Positions 32,843-41,376 of a stretch of DNA of 64,000 nucleotides are shown piece by piece. The notes beneath the pieces are model-generated. The model saw only the letters and a list, made by a program, of their open reading frames with translations, did no database searches and was not told the origin of the DNA. The stretch's first letter is position 1, and the number at the start of each line of letters is the position of its first letter. The stretch is taken from assembly GCA_002483265.1 (NCBI GenBank), contig DLHO01000027.1:1-64000 (forward strand), written 5' to 3'. This DNA is from Flavobacteriales bacterium UBA7666 (lineage in GTDB: Bacteria; Bacteroidota; Bacteroidia; Flavobacteriales_D; Crocinitomicaceae). Made by a program: the position numbers and the translations under genes.

Positions 32843-32870
32843 AGTCCCGCATGTGCAGGACTCTCTCTTA
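32843..32870 (-). terminator. Terminator of the sigma/anti-sigma operon (1)
   Basis: AGTCCCGC (32843-32850) and GCAGGACT (32855-32862) form a stem with one mismatch. On the minus strand it is followed by a run of Ts. It lies 31 bp past the stop of the anti-sigma-like gene. Confidence 0.75.
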
Positions 32871-32892
32871 TGTTTCAGTATACGTGTAATTA

Positions 32893-33831
32893 TTAGCGTC
32901 TTAATTCGAACAATTGAATGTCCTTAAAGCTTTTCCCATTTTGTTGTTTTCCGGTAACAATGGCAGCGTAAGATCCACTTGGAGCCTCTTCACCTCCTTT
33001 ATTTGTACCATTCCACTCATCTCCCGGATTATTTGTTCTGAACATTTCGCGATTATTCTGATCAATAATCACCAATTGGAAATCATTAATGTTTTCCACC
33101 GCAACAAAATAAGTATCATTACTTCTATCTCCATTAGGAGTAAACATTGTTGGGAACTTCGTAACCTTAGATTCCAACTCTACAAAAACAGGCTCTTTCG
33201 TATTTTCAGGATGCTTAATTGATGTTGTTTCTTTATTGTCATCCTTACGATCAGAAGTAGCTTTTTTGGAATCTGTTTTATCATTTGATTCCTTCTTGCC
33301 ATAATCTGTCGAAGCTATTTTATCCTCTGGTTTCTCTTTGTTCTCTTTAATGGTCTCAGCAGGATGATTTTCCTTTACTCCCGGATCAACATCTGACTTG
33401 AAATCCTTACTAGCTGGATTTGTTTCCTGCAGAATATCCTTAAACGGCTCTGTTGAATTTACCACCTCTCGTTTAGCAGAATAGGTGTTTTCTTTTCTAA
33501 CAGATTGCGTTGTTGTATTATTTTCTTCAGGACTCGTTGTGCTAACATTCTTAGAGATCTCATTTGGAGCATCTTTCTTTGAGTTAGTCGATTCCTCACC
33601 TGAATTCAAAGCAACAACAGTAGTGACCACACCCACAGTTCCAACTGCAGCTGAGCCAATCAACCATTTCGTCAAAGCAGAAAGACCTTTCGTTGCAACT
33701 GTTGCTGTAGAAGCAACACCAGCAGCGGCCATCTTAGCTTGAACACCAGCCCACAACTCCGGTCTTACCGTAGCGGTTTGGTTTTCAAAAGCTTTCGAAA
33801 ACAGTTCTTGTATATTATCTTTTTCAATCAC
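32893..33831 (-). CDS. Putative anti-sigma factor with gliding-motility-type C-terminal domain
   Basis: The 312-residue protein begins with a short cytoplasmic part (LFSKAFENQTATVRPELWAGVQAKM), one membrane helix (about 50-72, Gly/Ala/Val-rich), and a long low-complexity Thr/Lys/Glu/Asn linker (about 75-215). It ends in a beta domain with FTPNGDRSNDTYFV, DEWNGTNKGG and APSGSYAAIV, the pattern of the CHU_C/T9SS type B sorting module. Its start overlaps the sigma gene end by 8 bp, the standard position for an anti-sigma factor. I infer that it holds sigma at the membrane and that the outer domain senses the envelope. The domain mix is unusual because type B modules normally end secreted cargo. 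Confidence 0.68.
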   Translation of the reverse strand: MIEKDNIQELFSKAFENQTATVRPELWAGVQAKMAAAGVASTATVATKGLSALTKWLIGSAAVGTVGVVTTVVALNSGEESTNSKKDAPNEISKNVSTTSPEENNTTTQSVRKENTYSAKREVVNSTEPFKDILQETNPASKDFKSDVDPGVKENHPAETIKENKEKPEDKIASTDYGKKESNDKTDSKKATSDRKDDNKETTSIKHPENTKEPVFVELESKVTKFPTMFTPNGDRSNDTYFVAVENINDFQLVIIDQNNREMFRTNNPGDEWNGTNKGGEEAPSGSYAAIVTGKQQNGKSFKDIQLFELRR

Positions 33832-34357
33832 GTTCTAATAGTTCTAATTGAGTGCGTAGAAAAGCTCGTGCACGCGAGTATTGAGATTTGGAGGTATTCT
33901 CCGTCACTCCCAATGTATCTGCTATTTCTTTGTGTGAATAACCTTCTATTGCAAACATGTTAAATACAACTCGGTATCCATCAGGCATTTCGTCAATCAA
34001 CTTCATTAACTGAGCCAGATCCATTCCATCAAACTGATGGTCTGTAAAAGGTACTTTGTATTGCACTTCTTCAATTTGTACGTCATCCAACAGCTTTTTG
34101 TTCTTTCGAATGGTATCCAGAGCCGTATTTACAACGATTCTTCTAATCCATCCTTCCAGAGATCCTTCCATTTTGAAATCGACAATCTTCTGAAAAACCT
34201 TTACAAAACCATCTTGCAATACATCTTCAGCTTCCTGACTATTTCTAAGATAACGCTGGCAAACTGCCATCATCTTGGGAGCAAACTTATCAAACAACGC
34301 TCGCTGTGCTTTTGAATTTCCTTTGGCGCATTCATTTACCAATGTTAAATCATCCAT
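33824..34357 (-). CDS. ECF-type RNA polymerase sigma factor (1)
   Basis: A 177-residue sigma-70-family protein with region 2 (FDKFAPKMMAVCQRYLRNSQEAEDVLQDGFVKVFQ, matching the RY....EAEDVLQ core) and region 4 (GYRVVFNMFAIEGYSHKEIADTLGVTENTSKSQYSRAR, a clear HTH). It lacks regions 1 and 3, as expected for an ECF sigma. It is cotranscribed with the overlapping anti-sigma-like gene. The divergent gene at 34457 may be part of its regulon, but no shared promoter motif was found by eye. Confidence 0.93.
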   Translation of the reverse strand: MDDLTLVNECAKGNSKAQRALFDKFAPKMMAVCQRYLRNSQEAEDVLQDGFVKVFQKIVDFKMEGSLEGWIRRIVVNTALDTIRKNKKLLDDVQIEEVQYKVPFTDHQFDGMDLAQLMKLIDEMPDGYRVVFNMFAIEGYSHKEIADTLGVTENTSKSQYSRARAFLRTQLELLERD

Positions 34358-34456
34358 AGCACTTGCTGTATCAATAGACTCTAAACTACCAAAAAAGGTT
34401 GCACGAGGCTAAATTCTTCAAAATAAAAAATTAATTTAGTAGCACTTTAGCACCCC

Positions 34457-35686
34457 ATGAAAACAAGTATTGCCTCTTTGTTACTGATGGCTATTTCAGC
34501 AACATTTGTATATTCTCAAAAGATATCCCTTCTTCCGGGATCTTATTCTGCATATCTTCAATTAAATGAAACAACTCAATTACCCGTTCACTTAACGGTT
34601 GAGAAAAAACAGAAAAGACTGCTGCTCGTTGTCCACAATGCGGAAGAAAGAATCGAGTTAATGAATGGAATTAAAAAAGGAGACACCACCATTTTACCCT
34701 TCCCAAGTTTTGATTCCGAATTGCGTTTTATTACTCATAAGAAGAAAGAAATCAGAGGATTCTGGTTTAACTATAATAAAGGTGCAAATTACAGAATTCC
34801 TTTTTTCGCGAATTTCAATCAAAAACCACGAAAAAAAGAGGCTCCTGCCGGAGATTTAAGTGGTAAATGGGAAACACATTTCTCTCCACAAACAACTGAT
34901 GAAGAAAGTGCTTTAGGAATTATTGCTCAAAATCAAAATCACATCACTGGAACTTTCAGAACAGAAACGGGTGATTACCGCTTTCTCGAAGGAACAATAG
35001 AAGGATCAAAATTCTATCTTTCTGCTTTTGACGGTTCACACGCTTTCTTATTGAATGGTACATTAAAAGATCATCGCGTACAGGGCTACTTCTATAGTGG
35101 TAAACATTATTCTACTGATTTTGTGGCAAGCTACAATCCAAACTTTGAATTGCGGGATCCCGATTCTATCACTTCCTTGAAAAAGGAAAATACGGACTTC
35201 AACTTCAACCTGAAAACCATTACCGGAGCTGACTATTCTTTTCCAAATCCGGAAACAAGAGGAAAGGTGGTGATCATTCAAATCATGGGAACCTGGTGTC
35301 CGAACTGTATGGATGAAACGAATTACTATAAAGAGTTATACGATAAGTATCATTCAAAAGGATTGGAAATCATCTCAATCGGATACGAAGCCGCAGATTC
35401 TTTTGAAGATCAGGCAAATAAAATTCTTACTTTAAAACAACGCAAAAATCTGGACTTCACTTTCCTGGTCGGAGGGAAGGCTTCTAAAGGAATTGCTTCC
35501 GAACAATTTAAAATGCTCAACGAAGTTATTTCCTTTCCAACATCTATTTATATTGGAAGAGACGGTGAAGTAAAACGTATTCACACTGGATTCAACGGTC
35601 CGGGAACTGGTGATGTTTATACTGAATACGTTAATAAAACAAATTCCTTAATCGAATCTCTATTAGGAATTAGCGGTTCAAAGTAA
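34457..35686 (+). CDS. Secreted thioredoxin-fold (TlpA-like) protein
   Basis: The 409-residue protein has a signal peptide (to about residue 20, TFVYSQ), two beta-rich repeats in the N-terminal 240 residues, and a C-terminal TlpA/ResA-like thioredoxin domain (about 245-405) with GTWCPNCMDE; the active cysteines are Cys281 and Cys284. Such proteins reduce disulphides in the periplasm, for instance in cytochrome c maturation. The conserved cis-Pro is in SFPTSIYIGRDG. Its 3' end overlaps the convergent M28 peptidase gene by 17 bp. Confidence 0.85.
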   Translation: MKTSIASLLLMAISATFVYSQKISLLPGSYSAYLQLNETTQLPVHLTVEKKQKRLLLVVHNAEERIELMNGIKKGDTTILPFPSFDSELRFITHKKKEIRGFWFNYNKGANYRIPFFANFNQKPRKKEAPAGDLSGKWETHFSPQTTDEESALGIIAQNQNHITGTFRTETGDYRFLEGTIEGSKFYLSAFDGSHAFLLNGTLKDHRVQGYFYSGKHYSTDFVASYNPNFELRDPDSITSLKKENTDFNFNLKTITGADYSFPNPETRGKVVIIQIMGTWCPNCMDETNYYKELYDKYHSKGLEIISIGYEAADSFEDQANKILTLKQRKNLDFTFLVGGKASKGIASEQFKMLNEVISFPTSIYIGRDGEVKRIHTGFNGPGTGDVYTEYVNKTNSLIESLLGISGSK

Positions 35687-37136
35687 GTCTTTTTGAAGCA
35701 TCTGAAATTTCCCAGGCAGCAAAGAAAACCAGTCGAGCTACTTTTTCTACTTTCGAAAAAATGATCTTCTCTACATCATCCGTTGGTTGGTGATAATCTT
35801 CATGAACTCCGCTGAAGTAGAAAATAACCGGAATATTATGCTTCGCAAAGTTATAATGGTCTGAACGGTAATAAAACTGATTCGGATCTGACAAACTATT
35901 GAATTTATAATCCAGTTTTAATTGTGTGTACTTGGTGTTCACGCGTTCGTTTGCATCATGCAAATCATTGCTCAACATATTTGAACCGATAATATAGATG
36001 TAATTCGTATCCTTCTCGTGACCAATATCATTCCGACCTATCATATCAATATTCAAATCCGCAACTGTATTCTCTAATGGAATAATAGGATGAGACGAAT
36101 AATAATCGGAACCAAGCAATCCCTTTTCTTCTCCGGAAACCGGCATAATTAAAATAGAGCGTTTCGGTCCCTGACCATTTTTCTTTGCTTCCATGAAAGC
36201 TTCGGCCAATTCCAATAAAGCAACTGTTCCGGTACCGTCATCATCTGCGCCGTTATATACAACTCCATGATCTACACCAATATGATCGTAATGCGCAGTA
36301 ATAACAACAACTTCTTTTGAAAGTGTTGGGTCGCTTCCTTCTATATATGCCAACACATTTGAACTTGTCAACCGTTCTTCTTGTGTGTTTAACTGCCCAT
36401 TCAGTATGAATAACGGTTTTGGATTCTCCGTTTCTTTAAATTTTCCTTTTCCAAAGATGTAATTGTTGGACTTGTTCTTTAAAGAAAGCATAGCTGAATC
36501 TTTTACGAATAGAATAGGAAACTCATCTTTCTTCTTTTCATCTGCCAAATACATGGTTTTGGTTGTTGCATAGTGCTCCATGTATTCATAAAGCGTGCTG
36601 TAATCCTTCGAAACTAGAATGATTCCTTTTACGTTCTTTGATATCAGTTTTTTTAAAACCGAAACCTCCTTTCTAACTTCCAGGCTTTTCATCACGTAAA
36701 TCACATAACATGGCTTTTCACCAACCTTTGGCAGTTGATTTACACTATATACAGGTATGTTCTCCAAACCCGTTTTTGATTTACAAGCGTAATAAATAAA
36801 ATCCTTTTTGAATTCCAATGCCAGATTGTTCAAAGAAACTGTTCCTCCCGGAGTACTTTCAATCACATCAAAATGTTGTTCATAACCTTTCATACCCGGA
36901 GCAAAAGAACAACCCAGCTTCTTAAAATAAGCACTCAGAAATTCAGCTGTCATCTTCTGACCTTGTTTTCCTGTTTCTCTTCCTAAATAATCATCAGAAG
37001 CCAAAATGGTCAAATTCTTTTTCAAATCTGCTTCATTAATATAGGAACTGTACTTTTTTGCTAAATCTGTTTCCTGAGAATAGCTTACAAATAAGATACT
37101 TGAAAATAGGATGTTTAAACTGCTCTTAATGATCAT
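35670..37136 (-). CDS. Secreted M28-family metallopeptidase
   Basis: A 488-residue aminopeptidase-like enzyme with a signal peptide (to about residue 21, SYSQ), a PA-like insert region (about 75-215) and an M28 catalytic domain. Metal ligands are visible in ITAHYDHIG (His), NGADDDGTG (bridging Asp), PVSGEEKGLLGSDY (catalytic Glu and ligand Glu), DMIGRND (Asp) and GVHEDYHQPTDD (His). It should cleave N-terminal residues from peptides outside the cytoplasm. The ATG at 37136 gives a clean signal peptide; an upstream in-frame ATG would put 14 polar residues before it. It ends overlapping the TlpA-like gene. Confidence 0.88.
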   Translation of the reverse strand: MIIKSSLNILFSSILFVSYSQETDLAKKYSSYINEADLKKNLTILASDDYLGRETGKQGQKMTAEFLSAYFKKLGCSFAPGMKGYEQHFDVIESTPGGTVSLNNLALEFKKDFIYYACKSKTGLENIPVYSVNQLPKVGEKPCYVIYVMKSLEVRKEVSVLKKLISKNVKGIILVSKDYSTLYEYMEHYATTKTMYLADEKKKDEFPILFVKDSAMLSLKNKSNNYIFGKGKFKETENPKPLFILNGQLNTQEERLTSSNVLAYIEGSDPTLSKEVVVITAHYDHIGVDHGVVYNGADDDGTGTVALLELAEAFMEAKKNGQGPKRSILIMPVSGEEKGLLGSDYYSSHPIIPLENTVADLNIDMIGRNDIGHEKDTNYIYIIGSNMLSNDLHDANERVNTKYTQLKLDYKFNSLSDPNQFYYRSDHYNFAKHNIPVIFYFSGVHEDYHQPTDDVEKIIFSKVEKVARLVFFAAWEISDASKRLTLNR

Positions 37137-37193
37137 ACTCGTTACATTGAATTGGGAAGTCTTCTTTATAATTATCAATTAATTATTATAAAG

Positions 37194-37634
37194 TTATTTA
37201 CACATTGGAATTTTATCTATTCTGTTTTGATGTCTTCCACCTTCAAATGCAGTATTCCAAAAAATATCCACCATTTCAAGTGCTTCTTCAACAGAAATAA
37301 ATCGAGCAGGTAAAGTAAGAATGTTTGCATCGTTGTGCTCACGAGCTAGCTGAGCAATTTCTTTTTTCCAGCAAAGAGCTCCACGAATTCCCTGATGTTT
37401 ATTAACAGTCATATTAATTCCATTTCCGCTTCCACAAATCACAATTCCTCTGGAACCTTCATTTGCTTCTACATGATCCGCAACCGGATGGCCAAAATCT
37501 GCGTAATCAATACTTTCTTCACTGTAACATCCATAATCTTTAACCTCGTAACCAATTGATTCTAAATATTTAATAACTTCTGATTTCAATTGAAATCCTG
37601 CATGATCTGCTCCAATAGGAATGATTTTTGACAT
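37194..37634 (-). CDS. rpiB: Ribose-5-phosphate isomerase B
   Basis: RpiB interconverts ribose-5-phosphate and ribulose-5-phosphate. The 146-residue protein has GADHAGFQLK at the start, VICGSGNGINMTVNKHQGIRGAL with the catalytic Cys, and REHNDANILTLPARFIS with the active-site His and phosphate-binding Arg. The ATG at 37634 starts exactly at the fold. The open frame extends 16 codons upstream with no family sequence. A TAACTTTG box on the minus strand (37652-37659) fits a promoter 17 bp away. Confidence 0.93.
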   Translation of the reverse strand: MSKIIPIGADHAGFQLKSEVIKYLESIGYEVKDYGCYSEESIDYADFGHPVADHVEANEGSRGIVICGSGNGINMTVNKHQGIRGALCWKKEIAQLAREHNDANILTLPARFISVEEALEMVDIFWNTAFEGGRHQNRIDKIPMCK

Positions 37635-37651
37635 AATAATGAAAGTTTTGT

Positions 37652-37659
37652 CAAAGTTA
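37652..37659 (-). promoter_or_regulatory. -7 box of rpiB
   Basis: TAACTTTG on the minus strand matches TAnnTTTG and ends 17 nt before the chosen rpiB ATG, supporting that start. No clear -33 element is seen. Confidence 0.45.
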
Positions 37660-38246
37660 AGGCTTATCAACAAATGGAACAATCAATTAACAATAAGAAA
37701 AAATACATTCTCTGAAAGCCTTGATTTCCTTCACATTTCAAAAAGGAGTTTTACACAGGATTCAACTTCAAATTGTCAATAGCTGTTAGAAACATTCAAT
37801 AACTATTTCTAGGATATTTGAACTATTTAAGCATATGTACAAGTTTTTGAATTAAGCACCAAAAAGTTTGATCTATTTATAGGTCTTTTATCACCATGTT
37901 AAACACATGTTAACACGATAAAAAGAAACTATTTTATACACATTAACAATTCTACTCCATTTGTTCATATCTACATAAACTCTTGTAACAGAAGTTCAAA
38001 CCGGGATAAATCATTGTCAATAAATCAATCGAAATAACTCATAAGTTTAAAAAACGAATCTTTCCCTTGAAAGTTTTACACGAATTAACACCCCTAATAG
38101 ATATAATAAATTTCTTTTTATAAATCTTATATATTCTATTTATTAGTTTGACCTACTTTTGAAGACTAATTTGCACAATTCATAGTTAAAGTTTATATTC
38201 GAATAGACGAACGAAAGTTAAGCGTCTACTAAATAATAAAAACAGA

Positions 38247-38278
38247 TTGTAATTAACGCTCAAAATTAATTACTTTTG
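38247..38278 (+). promoter_or_regulatory. Promoter of the LytTR response regulator
   Basis: TTG (38247-38249) and TACTTTTG (38271-38278) are separated by 21 bp. The -7 box matches the consensus and lies 18 bp before the ATG. Confidence 0.6.
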
Positions 38279-38296
38279 ACCCCAAAGCTGTAAAGA

Positions 38297-39058
38297 ATGA
38301 CGAAGGCTAATGTATTAGTTGTAGAAGATGAATTCATTGTTTCGAAGGATATCCAGTCCAGTTTGAAAAAGCTTGGTTACCATGTGGTTGGAGCAGCTCC
38401 ATCGGGTGAAAAAGCACTTGAATTATTGGAAGCAAATCAACCGGATATTGTTCTTATGGACATTATGTTGAAGGGAGAAATGAATGGAATTGAAACAGCA
38501 GAAATTGTTCGAAATCAGTATTCCATTCCGGTAATTTATTTAACAGCTTATGCTGATGAAGCAACTTTATCAAAAGCAAAAGTTACCGAGCCTTACGGAT
38601 ATATCTTAAAACCTTTCAAAGAGATCGATTTACATACATCGATTGAGATGGCACTTTATAAACACAAGAAGGAACAAGAAGTGGAACGCGAACGCGACAT
38701 GCTTTATTCCCTTGTGGAAAACAAAGAGAAGGATTCATTAAATGAGTTCATTTTTGTAAAGTCCAACAGCAAATTGGTGAAATTGAATATGAATGATATT
38801 TATTTCATTGAAGCTTTAAAAGATTACGTGGTTATCAACACCAATGAAACGCGTTATACGATCCATTCTACGATGAAGGATATCGAAACGAAATTGGGGA
38901 CGGATCAGTTTATTCGCGTCCATCGTTCATTTATTGTTCGTTTGGATAAAATCGCATCCATTGATTTCCCGAATCTGCAATTGGAAAATGACCGTAAACT
39001 AATTCCTATCGGTGGTTCATACAGAGATGAATTGACCAATCGAATTAAAATGCTTTAA
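38297..39058 (+). CDS. LytTR-family response regulator
   Basis: The 253-residue protein has a receiver domain (1-120) with the phospho-acceptor Asp55 (IVLMDIML), Thr83 and Lys105 (GYILKPF). A charged helical linker follows (about 120-148), then a LytTR DNA-binding domain (about 150-253) with DIYFIEALKDYVVI and RVHRSFIVRLDKI. These regulators are normally activated by a membrane histidine kinase of the LytS/YehU type, but no kinase is adjacent. It is monocistronic with its own promoter. Confidence 0.93.
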   Translation: MTKANVLVVEDEFIVSKDIQSSLKKLGYHVVGAAPSGEKALELLEANQPDIVLMDIMLKGEMNGIETAEIVRNQYSIPVIYLTAYADEATLSKAKVTEPYGYILKPFKEIDLHTSIEMALYKHKKEQEVERERDMLYSLVENKEKDSLNEFIFVKSNSKLVKLNMNDIYFIEALKDYVVINTNETRYTIHSTMKDIETKLGTDQFIRVHRSFIVRLDKIASIDFPNLQLENDRKLIPIGGSYRDELTNRIKML

Positions 39059-39175
39059 TAGCAAAACCAATTCACTGTTTCTTAAATACCTTTCCCTCAA
39101 TAGTTTCTTGCGTATACACTTTTAAGTAAAGTTAGTATGGATATTTTCATTAGCATTGATGAAAATAGCTGGCTT

Positions 39176-40825
39176 ATGAAAATTGTTTTACTCATAATTG
39201 TATCTTTTTCCTTTGGTATTGCGTTTGCTCAGAATGAGGCAAATCAAATCTTACATGTGAAGTTTCAGGATGGATCAACTGTTCAGGCACAATCCGGGAA
39301 ATTGTTTTCAGGTCAGGAATCTTATCCGAATACTTCCAATTTGGATCAATACGGACATTGGGAGCCCTTTTATTCCGTTTCGAAGGAGTTATTGCAATCC
39401 TGCTATTTAAAAGCAAAAGAGAAACTGAAAAAGAATCTTTCGGATCCGACTACCCTTTTTGAATTTCATGTAAACTCCGGAGAAAATATTCAAGAGGTAA
39501 AGCGAAAATTAGAAACGCTGGCTGCCATAAAATATGTGAGTGTTCCACCTAAACTGAGCAATCCTGTTGCCCCAAACCTGCAACCTTCGCAAGTTTATTT
39601 GTTTGATCAGGATCCTGGAATCCATGCACAGGAATTTTGGAACACGTATTCCAATCATGGTTCAAATGTGAAAGTGTGTGATATCGAATATATGTTTAAT
39701 GCAGATCATGAAGATTTACCAAACGTAACGATCATCGGACCCCAACCGGAAGATGCTGGTTTTGGACCAAATCATGGAACAGCTGTTTTGGGTGAAATAG
39801 CTTCTTTGAATAATGGAGTGGGAACCACTGGAATTGCTTATGAAAGTCAAATCTATTTTGCAGGAGCTTATATTAATTCTACTTACTATTTGGAAGAAGC
39901 GTTGATCAGTACTTTAAGTGAATTAGGTGAAGGTGATGTGGTTTTGATCGAACAGCAAATCATGGCTTTTGAAGGAACACCGGATGAAGGTTTCGCGCCG
40001 GTTGAATGGTATGAACCATTTTATGATGCCATTCAATTGATATCAGGAAACGGGATTATTGTTGTAGAAGCTGCAGGAAACGGGAATAGAAATTTGGATG
40101 ATCCGATGTTTAGTACAGACAACTTCGGACACTATCCTTTTTTAGAAGAAAACTGGTCGGAGGCAATTATGGTTGGGGCAGGAGCAGTGGGTGTTGATGA
40201 TTTGGCTCGCGCTAAATTGTGGTTTTCGAATTATGGCAGCCGAATTGATGTGCAGGGAAATGGAGAACAAGTAGTGACTACCGGATATGGAACAGCTTAT
40301 TCAGCCGAAGGACCAAATCGCGAATATTCGAATAGTTTTGGAGGAACTTCCGGAGCTTCGCCAATTGTGGTTGGAGCAGTTTCCTTATTGCAATCACTTC
40401 ATAAAGCAGAAACAGGTTCACCTTTTGATGTGAACTTCGTTCGAAGCTTATTAGTAAGTACAGGAAAACCACAAGTGGAGGGAATTCTTTTTCCACTTTC
40501 AGAAAAGATAGGACCATTACCCAATGTGTTTGCAGCAGCGAATTTTATGTTGGATAATCTGGGAATAGATAATGCTTTCGAAAAGAACGCTTTTTCTGTT
40601 TTCCCAAATCCAAATACTGGTTCTTTTGCTGTTTATGTGCCGAAAGAAGGGGTGAAACAACTGAATTTGAGAGATATTTCCGGAAAAGAAATCCATATCA
40701 ATGAGGTGAAAACGGACATGGGATTTGAACTGGAAAACGCGGATCTGCAAGCAGGAATTTATTATTTGTCGCTGACTTACAAGGATGGAACAGTTGTTAC
40801 CAAACCGGTTCAGGTCGTTCGTTGA
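39176..40825 (+). CDS. Secreted S8 (subtilisin-like) peptidase with T9SS type A sorting tail
   Basis: The 549-residue protein has a signal peptide (to Gln19, IAFAQ), an N-terminal region (about 25-140), and an S8 catalytic domain with Asp169 (VKVCDIEY), His200 (GPNHGTAV) and Ser392 (GGTSGASP), plus the Asn-containing EAAGNG segment. The C-terminal 75 residues (FSVFPNPNTGSF ... GIYYLSL ... TKPVQVV) are a type IX secretion sorting domain, so the enzyme is exported to the surface or medium. The ATG at 39176 gives a clean signal peptide; an in-frame ATG 39 bp upstream adds polar sequence. Confidence 0.92.
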   Translation: MKIVLLIIVSFSFGIAFAQNEANQILHVKFQDGSTVQAQSGKLFSGQESYPNTSNLDQYGHWEPFYSVSKELLQSCYLKAKEKLKKNLSDPTTLFEFHVNSGENIQEVKRKLETLAAIKYVSVPPKLSNPVAPNLQPSQVYLFDQDPGIHAQEFWNTYSNHGSNVKVCDIEYMFNADHEDLPNVTIIGPQPEDAGFGPNHGTAVLGEIASLNNGVGTTGIAYESQIYFAGAYINSTYYLEEALISTLSELGEGDVVLIEQQIMAFEGTPDEGFAPVEWYEPFYDAIQLISGNGIIVVEAAGNGNRNLDDPMFSTDNFGHYPFLEENWSEAIMVGAGAVGVDDLARAKLWFSNYGSRIDVQGNGEQVVTTGYGTAYSAEGPNREYSNSFGGTSGASPIVVGAVSLLQSLHKAETGSPFDVNFVRSLLVSTGKPQVEGILFPLSEKIGPLPNVFAAANFMLDNLGIDNAFEKNAFSVFPNPNTGSFAVYVPKEGVKQLNLRDISGKEIHINEVKTDMGFELENADLQAGIYYLSLTYKDGTVVTKPVQVVR

Positions 40826-40878
40826 TTGTAGTGGCGAAAAATTTTTCGCCGCTACGCTCTATTGATTCTTTGAAATGG

Positions 40879-40886
40879 TAATTTTA
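40879..40886 (+). promoter_or_regulatory. -7-like box of the GNAT gene
   Basis: TAATTTTA is one base from TAnnTTTG and ends 4 nt before the ATG at 40891. No properly spaced -33 TTG is visible. Confidence 0.35.
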
Positions 40887-40890
40887 ATTC

Positions 40891-41295
40891 ATGGAGAATT
40901 TGATAATTACCTCAGACAAAAACCAATTGGATTTGGAATTCATCACAGCCTTTATTGCTCAAACCTATTGGGCAAAAGACCGGACATTGGAAACCATGCA
41001 AACGTGTATTGATAACTCCTTAAATTTCGGTGTTTTCTTGGATGGAAAACAAATCGGTTATGCGCGTGTTGTAACGGATTATGCCCAGTTTGCTTATTTG
41101 ATGGATGTATTCATCGACCAAAAAAACCAGGGAAAGGGCTATTCAAAAATGCTCATGAAACACATTCTGGAAAACGAGTTGCTGAAGAATGTCAAAGTGT
41201 GGCGTCTGGCCACTTCTGATGCGCATGAATTGTATCACCAATTTGGGTTCACGGAATTGGCAAAGCCCGAGAATATGATGGAGTTGATGAAGTAA
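40891..41295 (+). CDS. GNAT family N-acetyltransferase
   Basis: A 134-residue acetyltransferase with the GNAT core: GYARVVTDYAQFAYLMDVFIDQKNQGKGYSKMLM, where the QGKGYS stretch is the acetyl-CoA pyrophosphate loop, and the C-terminal LATSDAHELYHQFGFTELAKP. The substrate is unknown. Closest in shape to the small GNATs that act on amino acids or polyamines. It stands alone with a promoter-like box 4 nt upstream. Confidence 0.88.
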   Translation: MENLIITSDKNQLDLEFITAFIAQTYWAKDRTLETMQTCIDNSLNFGVFLDGKQIGYARVVTDYAQFAYLMDVFIDQKNQGKGYSKMLMKHILENELLKNVKVWRLATSDAHELYHQFGFTELAKPENMMELMK

Positions 41296-41376
41296 ATAAC
41301 CAGTACTTTTGTAAATTAATCACCATGAATTGAAAGACGTTCTAAAACAAGAACTTTACCCAAACAACAAAACACA

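Larger units (their letters stand above)
32447..32892. other. 446 bp intergenic region after tRNA-Cys
   Basis: It contains two terminators, the tRNA 3' fragment with its palindrome, an AGCTTCAGCGAAGGCAC stretch (about 32610) similar to one between xseA and xseB, a truncated 10 bp-unit repeat (32784-32813), and the terminator of the leftward sigma operon. No coding potential is seen. Confidence 0.6.
37635..38296. other. 662 bp AT-rich gap between divergent genes, candidate replication origin
   Basis: This is the longest gene-free and most AT-rich stretch of the window. TTTTACACA (37749-37757) and TTATACACA (37934-37942) both fit the DnaA-box consensus TTWTNCACA, and TTTTACACG (38074-38082) misses by one base. 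All three have the same orientation. A block made almost only of A and T follows (about 38100-38150), as expected of an unwinding element. Direct repeats CATGTTAA occur at about 37895-37912. Genes point away on both sides. dnaA itself is not in the window, so this is only a candidate. Alternatives are a long regulatory leader or an unannotated RNA. Confidence 0.35.
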
